Shown piece by piece: positions 21,401 to 28,843 of a stretch of DNA of 64,000 nt (within the stretch, counting starts at the first letter, position 1; every line of letters starts with the position of its first letter). Under the pieces are notes generated by a model that was not told the DNA's origin, made no database searches, and saw only the letters and a program-made list of their open reading frames with translations. This DNA comes from Azospirillum sp. SYSU D00513 (GTDB lineage Bacteria; Pseudomonadota; Alphaproteobacteria; Azospirillales; Azospirillaceae), in assembly GCF_017356015.1 (NCBI RefSeq), contig NZ_JAFIQV010000005.1:124001-188000 (forward strand). The letters run 5' to 3'. Both the position numbers and the translations under genes were made by a program.

Positions 21401-23348
21401 GGTGAAGCGCCATTTCCGCGAGATCGGCCAGGACATCCAGACGCAGGACTTCACCTGCGTCGGGGTCGGCGACATGTCGGGCGACGTGTTCGGCAACGGC
21501 ATGCTGCTGTCGAAACACATCCGTCTGCTCGCCGCCTTCGACCACCGCCACGTCTTCGTCGATCCCGATCCGGATCCGGCGGCGAGCTGGGCCGAGCGCA
21601 AGCGGCTGTTCGACCTGCCCCGCTCCTCCTGGGCCGACTACGACGCGGGCCTGCTGTCCAAGGGCGGACGGATCTACGAGCGCTCGGCCAAGTCGCTGGA
21701 GCTGACGCCGGAGATCCGCGAGCGCTTCGGAATCGCCGAGACCCACCTGCCCCCGGCGGAGCTGATGCGCCGGCTGCTGACGGCCAGGGTGGACCTGCTG
21801 TGGTTCGGCGGCATCGGCACCTACGTGAAGGCGTCGCGCGAGACCAACGCCGACGCCGGCGACAAGGCCAACGACGCGCTTCGCATCGACGGGCGCGACA
21901 TCCGGGCCAGGGTCGTCGGCGAGGGCGCCAACCTCGGCGTCACCCAGCGCGGGCGCGTCGAGGCGGCCATGAACGGGGTCCGGCTGAACACCGACGCCAT
22001 CGACAACTCCGCGGGCGTGGACACCTCCGACCATGAGGTGAACATCAAGATCCTGCTAGGCGACGTGGTGGCGCGCGGCGACATGACGCTGAAGCAGCGC
22101 GACGAGCTGCTGAGCAGCATGACCGACGAGGTGGCGCGCCTCGTGCTCGCCCACAACTACCACCAGACCCAGGCCCTGTCGCTCGCCCAGGCGCGCGGGG
22201 CCGACCAGCTCGAGCCGCAGGCGCGCTTCATCCGCGCGCTGGAGCGGTCGGGCCGGCTGAACCGCGCCATCGAGTTCCTGCCCGACGAAGAGGAGATCGC
22301 GTCGCGCACGGCGAACCGGCAGGGGCTGACCCGGCCGGAGCTGGCGGTGCTGCTGGGCTATGCCAAGCTGACGCTCTACGACGACCTGCTGGCCTCGGAC
22401 CTGCCGGACGATCCCTTCATGACCGAGGACCTGCTGCGCTACTTCCCCGGCCCCCTGCGCGAGCGGCACGCCGACGCCATCGCCCGCCACCGGCTGCGGC
22501 GCGAGATCATCGCCAACGTCATGACCAACAGCCTGTCCAACCGGGGCGGCCCGACCTTCGTGAAGGAGATCATGGAGAAGACCGGCATGGGCCCGGCCGA
22601 CGTGACGCGCGCCTACGCCATCGTGCGCGACGCCTTCGGCCTGCGCTCACTGTGGGCGGAGATCGAGGGGCTGGACAACCGCGTCGCGGCGGCCGTGCAG
22701 ACCGCCATGCTGCTGGAGACGGTGCAGCTGATGGAGCGTACGGCCGCCTGGTTCCTGACGAACGCCGCCCACCCGCTGGACATCGCGGCGGAGACGGCCG
22801 CCTACCGCCCCGGCATCGAAGCGCTGGCCGGCGGGCTGGAGGACGTGCTCGACCCGGACGAGATCCAGCAGTTCGCCGACCGCCGACGGGAGTTCGCCGG
22901 GCAGGGCGTGCCCGACGTCCTCGCCGGCCGCGTGGCGGCGCTGCCGGTGCTCGCCGCCGCCCCCGACATCGTGCGGATCGCCGGTCGGACGGGCCGCGAG
23001 GTCGCGGCGGTTGCGGCGGTGTTCTTCCAGCTCGGCCGCCGCTTCGGGCTGGAATGGCTGCGCGAGAAGGCGGCGATGGCCAAGACCGACAACCACTGGC
23101 AGAAGCAGGCCGTGGCCGCCATCCTGGACGACCTGTTCGCGCACCAGACGCAGCTGACCCTGCGCATCCTGGAGTCCGGCGGCTCCGCCTCGGCGGCGGA
23201 CGCGCTGGTGGAAAGCTGGACCGAGCAGCGCCGCCCGGTGGTCGAGCGGGTCGAACAGCTCCTCTCGGAGCTGCGCACCCAGCCCGGCATCGACCTCTCC
23301 ATGCTCGCCGTCGCCAACCGGCAGCTCCGGGGGCTGACGGCGGGGTAA
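18471..23348 (+). CDS. Large NAD-dependent glutamate dehydrogenase (L_180 class)
   Basis: A 1625-residue enzyme of the 180-kDa NAD-GDH family (GdhB-like), which deaminates glutamate to 2-oxoglutarate with NAD. Length matches the family (about 1600). The long N-terminal part has ACT-like segments ('LVDSVVAELTRQGLTVH' near residue 110). The catalytic region starts near residue 815 ('GGKVARGGIRWSDRREDF', 'LMKAQMVKNAVIVPVGSKGG') and the nucleotide-binding part includes 'CVGVGDMSGDVFGNGML' and 'VGEGANLGVTQRGR'. A helical C-terminal domain (about 1200-1625) completes the family architecture. AAGGA precedes the ATG. It is monocistronic, with a strong hairpin after the stop. Confidence 0.95.
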   Translation: MALKAEQLKEKLTDQVVRHLHERLDRDRAGPAERFVRQFYDNVPPDDILQAPAEQLYGAALAIWQWGQRREPDRAAVRVYNPRMEEHGWQSPRTVVEIVNDDMPFLVDSVVAELTRQGLTVHLVIHPVVRVARDEAGWLTGLHGPAEAPAETRPESFMHVEIGAVSRPEALEAARAGLERVLGDVRAAVGDWGAMLDRVGEAMEESVAAFRSVPPEEVEEAMAFLRWLKDHHFTFLGLREYRFEEGAEGAQTSLNLVPESGLGILRDEQVTVFDGLRNYVTLPPEVREFLRNPRVLMVTKANRASPVHRPVPMDVILIKRFDETGRVVGERLIAGLFTSSAYNRSPREIPYLRRKTAEIVERAGFEPRSHDGKALLNILESYPRDELFQIRPDELFDIAMGILHLQERQRTALFLRKDPFERFVSCLVYIPRDRYDTALRRQVQTILEKALDGCCTAFYTQLSENALARLHLIVRTSPGKLPAFDPAELEAQVARVVRGWADQLASALIQAHGEEKGLALLRRYADAFPAGYREDFPAETAVQDIDWIGRAAAQGGFAVNLYRPLEAEPGTLHVKIYREGTPVPLSDVLPMLEHMDLKVITEVPYEIAGADGAPAVWIHDFAARGQAGAPAEIAAVKETFQQTLLAVWDGRMEDDGFNRLVLRAGLTAREVAVLRAYAKYLRQARLPYGQDLVENTLAAYPAIARELLALFHARFDPSATAAGPGDGSGERRQAEAAHVEAIERALDGVGDLEEDRILRRVLNLVRCTLRTNAYQPGADSRPKPYLSFKLDSRNIEELPLPRPMVEVFVYSPRMEGVHLRGGKVARGGIRWSDRREDFRTEILGLMKAQMVKNAVIVPVGSKGGFVVKRPPPASAGREAWLAEGVECYRTLMRGLLDITDNFAADGSVAPPAGVVRHDGDDPYLVVAADKGTATFSDYANAVSLEYGFWVGDAFASGGSAGYDHKKMGITARGAWESVKRHFREIGQDIQTQDFTCVGVGDMSGDVFGNGMLLSKHIRLLAAFDHRHVFVDPDPDPAASWAERKRLFDLPRSSWADYDAGLLSKGGRIYERSAKSLELTPEIRERFGIAETHLPPAELMRRLLTARVDLLWFGGIGTYVKASRETNADAGDKANDALRIDGRDIRARVVGEGANLGVTQRGRVEAAMNGVRLNTDAIDNSAGVDTSDHEVNIKILLGDVVARGDMTLKQRDELLSSMTDEVARLVLAHNYHQTQALSLAQARGADQLEPQARFIRALERSGRLNRAIEFLPDEEEIASRTANRQGLTRPELAVLLGYAKLTLYDDLLASDLPDDPFMTEDLLRYFPGPLRERHADAIARHRLRREIIANVMTNSLSNRGGPTFVKEIMEKTGMGPADVTRAYAIVRDAFGLRSLWAEIEGLDNRVAAAVQTAMLLETVQLMERTAAWFLTNAAHPLDIAAETAAYRPGIEALAGGLEDVLDPDEIQQFADRRREFAGQGVPDVLAGRVAALPVLAAAPDIVRIAGRTGREVAAVAAVFFQLGRRFGLEWLREKAAMAKTDNHWQKQAVAAILDDLFAHQTQLTLRILESGGSASAADALVESWTEQRRPVVERVEQLLSELRTQPGIDLSMLAVANRQLRGLTAG

Positions 23349-23370
23349 CGGGGGCGTGCATGAGGCCGCC

Positions 23371-23401
23371 GGGCCTGTCCGGAACCAATCCGGACAGGCC
23401 C
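23371..23401. terminator. Strong hairpin between convergent genes
   Basis: A perfect 13-bp inverted repeat (23371-23383 and 23389-23401, 5-nt loop) follows the glutamate dehydrogenase stop by 22 bp and precedes the end of the convergent antitoxin gene. It has no T run, so it is a probable transcription barrier rather than a textbook intrinsic terminator. Confidence 0.55.
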
Positions 23402-23406
23402 GGCCG

Positions 23407-23739
23407 TCATCCCGCGCCGAGATCGACCGAGAAATGTCCACGGCCGGCCGTCTCGGGCTTGGCGGTCACCGTGACCGTCACGTCATAGCCCAGCCTGTTC
23501 AGCCAAGCCGTCAAACGCTCGACGCTCACGCTGTGCATGCGGCCCCGCAACACCTTGGACAGGGTCGGCTGATCCGTGCCGACCAGGGCTGCGGCCTCCG
23601 TCTGTGTCAGTCCCCGACTATGGATGGCCGCCGCGATGTGGCCGATGAGGCCGCTCTTGACCTCCATCTCCTCGGCTTGCTCGGCGGTGAACCCAAGGTC
23701 GGCGAAGACATTGCCGCTGCTTACGGTGAAATCAGCCAT
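23407..23739 (-). CDS. HTH antitoxin (HigA-like, Xre family)
   Basis: A 110-residue protein with a C-terminal Cro/Xre helix-turn-helix ('GLTQTEAAALVGTDQPTLSKVLRG') and a preceding helical arm ('LGFTAEQAEEMEVKSGL') typical of COG5606 antitoxins that pair with COG4679 toxins. It would neutralise the toxin and repress the operon. The ATG at 23739 overlaps the toxin gene end by 8 bp, so translation is coupled. The order is toxin first, antitoxin second, as in higBA loci. Confidence 0.85.
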   Translation of the reverse strand: MADFTVSSGNVFADLGFTAEQAEEMEVKSGLIGHIAAAIHSRGLTQTEAAALVGTDQPTLSKVLRGRMHSVSVERLTAWLNRLGYDVTVTVTAKPETAGRGHFSVDLGAG

Positions 23740-24121
23740 TCCTCCGTTCCTCCTCGCGTTCACGATCCAGTTCCGCCGCGCTCGCCAGACGTTTCCGGAT
23801 CAAGTCGATGTCCCTCTGTGGCGTTGCTATTCCGCTTTTCGATTTCTTCTGAAATGCATGCAACACATACACAGCTGTCTTAAGCTTCACCGTGTACACG
23901 ACCCGGTAAGTATCTGTGTCGTCGTTCTCCACAAGCTTCATCGTGCCCGGCACTTCCGCCGGCTTGGCGTTGAAAGGAGTTTCCCCGTTCTGCACTTGGC
24001 GAAGCTGGTATCCGAACGCTCCCTTCAGATCCGGATCGAAGCGTGAAATGTCTTTGAGACTGCTGCCCATCCAAAGGATTTCACGGCCTTTCGGTGCGGA
24101 AGGATATGGTGTTTTTGCCAT
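23732..24121 (-). CDS. HigB/Gp49-like toxin (RelE superfamily)
   Basis: A 129-residue protein of the phage-derived Gp49/COG4679 group. 'LWMGSSLKDISRF' near residue 17, 'GYQLRQVQNG' and 'YRVVYTVKLKTAVYVLHAFQKK' form the RelE-like core; this last segment is the family hallmark. Such toxins cleave mRNA at the ribosome. The ATG at 24121 (MAKTPYPS) fits the family; an in-frame ATG at 24145 would add 8 residues. It is followed by the HTH antitoxin with an 8-bp overlap. Confidence 0.85.
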   Translation of the reverse strand: MAKTPYPSAPKGREILWMGSSLKDISRFDPDLKGAFGYQLRQVQNGETPFNAKPAEVPGTMKLVENDDTDTYRVVYTVKLKTAVYVLHAFQKKSKSGIATPQRDIDLIRKRLASAAELDREREEERRNG

Positions 24122-24368
24122 ACTTCCAAGAGCCTCGTAGCTCATTCATCGGAAGGCTCAACGCCAACCCTCCATACGAATGAATGTCGATGCCGATGAG
24201 CGGGCATGCTCGCGTTCGGAAGGTCGGCCGGTAGAAGCGCCCGGCTTAGATCCGGTGGGCGGGTAGGCACACAGCTCCGGCGGGCATGGCATTATGGCTG
24301 TAGCAACGGCGGCTTTCCCGCTAAAGTGCGCCACGACCAGAGCTTTTCGCCGATCCGGAGCCTCCGCC

Positions 24369-26009
24369 ATGACCGACACCGCCCCCGACCTGAAAGACGC
24401 CATCCGCCGGTTCCGGGCGGACGACCTCGCCGGGGCGGAGGCTGCCTGCCGGGGGATCCTGGCGGCGGACCCGCACAACGCCGACGCCCTGCACCTGCTC
24501 GGCCTGATCGCCGCCCACACCGGCCATCCGGAACCGGCGCTGGAGCTGTTCGCCCGCGCCATCGGGGAGAACGGCAACGACGCCTCCTTCCACAACAGCC
24601 GGGGAAGCCTGCTCTTCCAGCTCGGCCGCGCGGCGGAGGCGGAGGCCGCCTTCCGCGGCGGGCTGGCGGTGAACGACCGGCTGCCGGAGCTGCACGGCAA
24701 CCTCGGCAACGCGCTGAAGGCGCTGGGCCGGCCGGAGGAGGCGGAGGCCGCCTTCCGCAAGGCGCTGGAGCTGCGCCCCGGCGCGCCGGAGATGCACAAC
24801 TTCCTGGGCGCCACGCTCCGTGAGCTGGGCCGGCTGGAGGAGGCGGAAGCCGCCTTCGCCACCTCGCTGGAGCTGGAGCCGGGCTATCTCGACGCCCGCT
24901 ACAACCTCGCCGAACTGCTGTCCACGCGCGGCGCGCTGGAGGAGGCGGCCGAGGCCTTCCGCGCCGTGCTGACGGCGGCACCCCGCTTCATCCCGGCCCA
25001 TGTCGGGCTGGCCCACGCGCTGCAGAGCCTTGACCGAGCGGGCGAGGCGGTGGAGGTCATCGAGGCGGCCCGCGCCATCGACCCGGACCACCCGCTGGTC
25101 GCCTTCACGCGCCGGCTGATCCATTCCGGCGCGGTGCCCGGCTGGCACCTGCCGATGATCAACGACTTCGAACGGAACGAGGCCTACGACGCGGCGCTGC
25201 GCCGGGCGGTGAAGCCCGACTCCCTGGTGCTGGAGATCGGCACCGGATCGGGCATCGTCGCCATGATGGCCGCGCGCGCGGGCGCGGGGAAGGTGGTGAC
25301 CTGCGAGGTGAACCCGATCCTCGCCCGCGTCGCCAAGGAGACCGTGGCCCGGAACGGCTACGAGGACCGCGTCTCGGTCGTGCCGAAGCTGTCCACCCAG
25401 CTCGTCATGGGCGAGGACATGCCGGAGAAGGCCGACGTCTTCGTGTCGGAGCTGATCAACATCGGCATGCTGGCCCCGCGCATGCTGTCGGTGCTCCAGC
25501 ACGCCCGCACCCATCTGGTGAAGCCCGGCGGCGCCATCATCCCGCGCGCCTCGACGGTCTACGCCATGCTGGTCGAGACGCCGGAGTTGGCGCGCATCAA
25601 CCCGGTCAAGACCATCGACGGCTTCGACATGTCGAGCTTCGACGTCTTCCGCTCCCCCGGCTACCAGCAGATCGACCTCGCCGCCGACGCCCACACGCCC
25701 CTGTCCGCCGACTTCACCGCGCTGGACTTCGACTTCACCCGCAACATGCCGGAGGAGGGCGAGCGCGAGATCGAGGTGGAGGTCACCGCCGAGGGCACCG
25801 TCCATGGCGTCGCCTTCTGGTTCGACCTCTTCATGGACGAGGAGGTCACCTACCGCTCGGGGAGCCGCTCGCGCACCAACCACTGGAAGCAGGCCATGAC
25901 CTTCCTGGAAAGCCCGATCCCGGTCGCCCCCGGCGACCGGCTGCGCATCCTGGCCCGCTACGACAACAACCAGATCTCCTTCGGCGTGGTCGGCGGCTCG
26001 ATGGTCTGA
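24369..26009 (+). CDS. TPR protein fused to a PRMT-like methyltransferase
   Basis: A 546-residue protein. Residues 1 to about 240 are six or so TPR repeats (recurring 'GRPEEAEAAFRKALEL'-type units). From about 270 a class I SAM methyltransferase begins: 'VLEIGTGSGIVAMMAARAGA' (motif I), 'VVTCEVNP' (acidic ribose contact) and 'VFVSELINIGML' in the place of the PRMT double-E loop. The C-terminal beta-rich part ('VAFWFDLFMDEEV', 'HWKQAMTFLESPIPV') looks like a PRMT barrel. An arginine methyltransferase acting on TPR-bound partners is plausible. The ATG at 24369 starts at the first TPR. It is convergent with the lipoprotein gene, 7 bp apart. Confidence 0.82.
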   Translation: MTDTAPDLKDAIRRFRADDLAGAEAACRGILAADPHNADALHLLGLIAAHTGHPEPALELFARAIGENGNDASFHNSRGSLLFQLGRAAEAEAAFRGGLAVNDRLPELHGNLGNALKALGRPEEAEAAFRKALELRPGAPEMHNFLGATLRELGRLEEAEAAFATSLELEPGYLDARYNLAELLSTRGALEEAAEAFRAVLTAAPRFIPAHVGLAHALQSLDRAGEAVEVIEAARAIDPDHPLVAFTRRLIHSGAVPGWHLPMINDFERNEAYDAALRRAVKPDSLVLEIGTGSGIVAMMAARAGAGKVVTCEVNPILARVAKETVARNGYEDRVSVVPKLSTQLVMGEDMPEKADVFVSELINIGMLAPRMLSVLQHARTHLVKPGGAIIPRASTVYAMLVETPELARINPVKTIDGFDMSSFDVFRSPGYQQIDLAADAHTPLSADFTALDFDFTRNMPEEGEREIEVEVTAEGTVHGVAFWFDLFMDEEVTYRSGSRSRTNHWKQAMTFLESPIPVAPGDRLRILARYDNNQISFGVVGGSMV

Positions 26010-26016
26010 AGCCGGC

Positions 26017-26382
26017 CTAGTCCCGGCAAATCGTCCCCTTGCGCCCCTGGTCGTCGAGGTAGCTGTAGCAACCGAAGATCGGGCCGCTCTTCTGGCACTG
26101 GGCGCCGGCCTCGGTCACGAGGCACTCCCCGGCGCAGTCGCCGCGCGCGGTACAGGCCTTGCCGCCGTCGGAAAGCGGCATGAAGCACAGCTCCAGCCCG
26201 CGCCGCCCCCCCTTGGCCCAGCGCCCGCCAGCCTCCCGGCAGGCCGCTTCGCTGTCAGGGCGGGCGACGGTCAGTGTTTGGCCCTCCCCTTGCGAGGAAA
26301 AGGCGCCGGACGCGCCGCAGCCGGCCAGCGGCATCGCCAGCGTCAGGCCGAGCAGCGCGGCGGTGAAAACGGCCTTCGGCAT
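26017..26382 (-). CDS. Cysteine-rich lipoprotein
   Basis: A 121-residue protein with a type II signal peptide ('MPKAVFTAALLGLTLAMPLAGC', lipobox LAGC), so it should be anchored to a membrane by its acylated Cys. The mature part has eight further cysteines spaced through 'ACREAGG', 'LCFMP', 'KACTARGDCAGECLV', 'AQCQKS', 'FGCYSYL' and 'ICRD', likely forming disulfides. I know no function. The ATG at 26382 directly begins the signal peptide. Confidence 0.75.
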   Translation of the reverse strand: MPKAVFTAALLGLTLAMPLAGCGASGAFSSQGEGQTLTVARPDSEAACREAGGRWAKGGRRGLELCFMPLSDGGKACTARGDCAGECLVTEAGAQCQKSGPIFGCYSYLDDQGRKGTICRD

Positions 26383-26535
26383 GGTCACGGTCGTCTCCTC
26401 GGCAATGTCCGGGTCCTCGGCAATGTCCGGGCACGCGAGGCCCGGCCGGGGCAAGATAGCACGGGCTCGCCGGGCCGTTGACGCCGCCGATGCGCGATTT
26501 CATGCTGGTCCGGCGCCAGGAGACGAGGAACGACC

Positions 26536-27084
26536 ATGACCGAAGCCGCACCCCGCGACGACGCCATCCTCGTCCGCCCGCTCTCGGGCGAGGAGGCCCA
26601 CGGGAGGGTCGCCGCCCTGGCGGAGGTCCTTATCGACTGCGTCGCGGGCGGCGCCTCGGTCAGCTTCATGGCGCCACTCGGCCGGGAGAAGGCCGAGGCC
26701 TTCTGGCGCGGCGTCGCCGAAGGGGTCGCGCGTGGCGAGCGCGCCCTTCTGGTCGCGGAGGACCCCGCGAATGGCGAGACCCTGGGCACGGTGCAGCTGA
26801 TTCTCGGACAGCCGGAAAACCAGCCGCACCGCGCCGACCTGTCCAAGATGCTGGTCCACCGCCGTGCCCGGCGGCGCGGTGTCGGTGCCGCGCTGATGCG
26901 GGCCGCGGAGGAGGCGGCGCGGGCGGCCGGCAAGACGCTGCTCGTGCTCGACACCGGCTCGGAGGAGGCCGAGCGGCTTTACGGGCGCATGGGCTGGACT
27001 CGGGTCGGGGTGATTCCCGGCTTCGCCCTCCATCCCGACGGGCGCCCCTGCGACACCACCTTCTTCTACAAGAACCTCGCCTGA
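26536..27084 (+). CDS. GNAT-family N-acetyltransferase
   Basis: A 182-residue acetyl-CoA-dependent acyltransferase. The core shows in 'GTVQLILGQPENQPHRADL' (beta4), the pyrophosphate loop 'RRARRRGVGAALMRAAEEAA' and 'LLVLDTGSEEAERLYGRMGW' (beta5 and following helix). Substrate unknown; the layout resembles acetyltransferases of the PA4026/ElaA-like kind acting on small amines. It lies 75 bp before the MFS gene on the same strand, so the two may be cotranscribed. Confidence 0.85.
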   Translation: MTEAAPRDDAILVRPLSGEEAHGRVAALAEVLIDCVAGGASVSFMAPLGREKAEAFWRGVAEGVARGERALLVAEDPANGETLGTVQLILGQPENQPHRADLSKMLVHRRARRRGVGAALMRAAEEAARAAGKTLLVLDTGSEEAERLYGRMGWTRVGVIPGFALHPDGRPCDTTFFYKNLA

Positions 27085-27159
27085 GGACGGGAGCCGGGCC
27101 GTGGCTTGGGCTGGACGCCGGCTTGGGCTAGACTGCGGCGCGCCTGACAGGAGCCCCTC

Positions 27160-28470
27160 ATGCCGCCCACCCCCGCCGCCGGCCGAACGAGCGACTGGCG
27201 CGCCATCGCCGCCTGGTGCCTCTACGACTGGGCCTGCTCGGCCTACAACACGGTGATCACCACCTTCATCTTCGCCGTCTATTTCGCGCGCGGGGTGGTG
27301 GGCGACGAGGTGTCGGGTGCCGCCCGCTGGAGTGCCGCCATGACGCTGTGCGGCCTGCTGATCGCGCTGCTGAGCCCCGTTCTGGGCGCCATCGCCGACC
27401 GCAACGGACGGCGCAAGCCCTGGCTGGCCGGCTTCACGGCGGTGACGGTCGTGGCGAGCGCCCTGCTCTGGTGGGTGCGGCCCACCCCGGACGACGCCTT
27501 CCTCGCGCTGGCCTGCGTGGTGGTGGCGACGGTCTCCTTCGAGCTGGCGAACGTCTTCTACAACGCCAGCCTGCCCGGGCTGGTGCCGAAGGACCGGCTG
27601 GGCCGCGTGTCGGGTTGGGGCTGGGGCTTGGGCTATTTCGGCGGCCTGAGCTGCCTCGTTCTGGCGCTCTTCGTCTTCGTGCAGGCCGAGGCCCCGCTGT
27701 TCGGGCTGCTCGGCAAGGAGGATCAAGCCAACGTGCGGGCGACCAGCCTGCTGGTGGCGGCCTGGTACGGGCTCTTCGCCCTGCCCTATTTCCTGCTGGT
27801 GCCGGACGAGCCGGCCACCGGGCGCCCCCTGGGTGCGTCCGTGCGCGAGGGACTCGCCACCCTGCGCCGGACGGTTCTGGAGCTGCGCCGCTACAAGCAG
27901 GTCCTGCGCTACCTGATCGCCAGCGCCTTCTTCCGCGACGGCATCAGCACCATCACCGCCTTCGGCGGCCTGTTCGCCGCCGGCACCTTCGGGATGAGCT
28001 TCCAGGAGATCGTGCTCTTCGCCATCGCGCTGAACGTCTGCGCAGGGTTCGGGGCGGTCGCCTTCGCCTGGGTGGACGACCGGATCGGCGCCAAGCCGAC
28101 GATCCTCATCAGCCTCACGGCACTCACCGGCTTCGGCGTGCCGCTGCTGCTGGTCGAGGAGAAGCTGTGGTTCTGGATCCTGGCCCTCGGGCTCGGCACC
28201 TTCTTCGGGCCGGCCCAGGCCGCCGGGCGGTCGCTGATGGCGCGGCTGTCGCCGCCGGGCATGGCGGGCGAGATGTTCGGGCTCTACAGCCTGACCGGCC
28301 GGGCCGTCGGCTTCCTCGGCCCTCTCGCCTTCGGCCTCGCCACCCAGGCCTTCTCCAGCCAGCGCGCCGGCATGGCGAGCGTTGTCGCTTTCTTCGTGAT
28401 CGGCTTCGCGCTTATGCTCACCGTTCGCGAGCCGGCGCGCGCCGAAGCCGCGCCGTCACCCCCGCCCTGA
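27160..28470 (+). CDS. MFS transporter, UMF1/Atg22-like
   Basis: A 436-residue membrane protein with about 12 helices in the major-facilitator fold. The opening 'AAWCLYDWACSAYNTVITTF' is characteristic of the UMF1 (vacuole effluxer Atg22-like) family, and 'GAIADRNGRRKPWLAG' is the MFS A-motif between helices 2 and 3. Yeast Atg22 exports amino acids from the vacuole; the bacterial substrate is unknown. The N-terminal tail is short. It is followed 29 bp later by a 54-codon gene that may be in the same transcript. Confidence 0.87.
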   Translation: MPPTPAAGRTSDWRAIAAWCLYDWACSAYNTVITTFIFAVYFARGVVGDEVSGAARWSAAMTLCGLLIALLSPVLGAIADRNGRRKPWLAGFTAVTVVASALLWWVRPTPDDAFLALACVVVATVSFELANVFYNASLPGLVPKDRLGRVSGWGWGLGYFGGLSCLVLALFVFVQAEAPLFGLLGKEDQANVRATSLLVAAWYGLFALPYFLLVPDEPATGRPLGASVREGLATLRRTVLELRRYKQVLRYLIASAFFRDGISTITAFGGLFAAGTFGMSFQEIVLFAIALNVCAGFGAVAFAWVDDRIGAKPTILISLTALTGFGVPLLLVEEKLWFWILALGLGTFFGPAQAAGRSLMARLSPPGMAGEMFGLYSLTGRAVGFLGPLAFGLATQAFSSQRAGMASVVAFFVIGFALMLTVREPARAEAAPSPPP

Positions 28471-28499
28471 ACATTCCTGGAAGGACGGAGTAAAGCCGC

Positions 28500-28664
28500 A
28501 TGCTGCACATCAAGGACATCGAGGCCTTCGCCAGCATCAACGAGGCGCTGAACCGGCCCGCCGCGCAAGGCCAGCCGGCGGAGGTTCCCCCGCGCGACGA
28601 AGCCAAGCCTTCGGCACCGCCCACCGCCGCGGAGCTGTTCGCCCGGATGCTCGGCCGGCGCTGA
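28500..28664 (+). CDS. Small hypothetical protein (54 aa)
   Basis: A short gene with a good ribosome site (GGACGGAG at 28483-28490) starting ATG at 28500. The product begins 'MLHIKDIEAFASINEALNRP', passes through a Pro/Glu-rich middle and ends in a short helix 'AAELFARMLGRR'. It has no membrane segment and no family I know. The coding bias (third-position GC) matches its neighbours, which supports a real gene. Confidence 0.55.
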   Translation: MLHIKDIEAFASINEALNRPAAQGQPAEVPPRDEAKPSAPPTAAELFARMLGRR

Positions 28665-28791
28665 AGCCGGGTGCACGGCTTCAAGCTTTTCACGGATCAG
28701 GCCCGATTCTTCCTGTTTTTCACGCCTTGTGATGGATTTTCACAAGCAGCGGCCAAAACCGCCGGAAGTTCACCGACCCAAGAATTGAAAA

Positions 28792-28817
28792 CGGGCGGAG
28801 CCCGAAGGCCCCGCCCG
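28792..28817 (-). terminator. Intrinsic terminator of purH
   Basis: On the minus strand the hairpin CGGGCGG..CCGCCCG (arms 28792-28798 and 28811-28817, extendable by two pairs) is followed at once by TTTTCAATTCT, 27 bp after the purH stop. Stem plus T run make a good Rho-independent terminator. Confidence 0.7.
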
Positions 28818-28843
28818 CTCCGTACGCAATCCTGGCAAACGGC

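Noticed and set aside
18060..22034. A 1324-codon open frame antisense to glutamate dehydrogenase
   Set aside because: No recognisable domain, and full overlap with a well-supported gene; a high-GC shadow.
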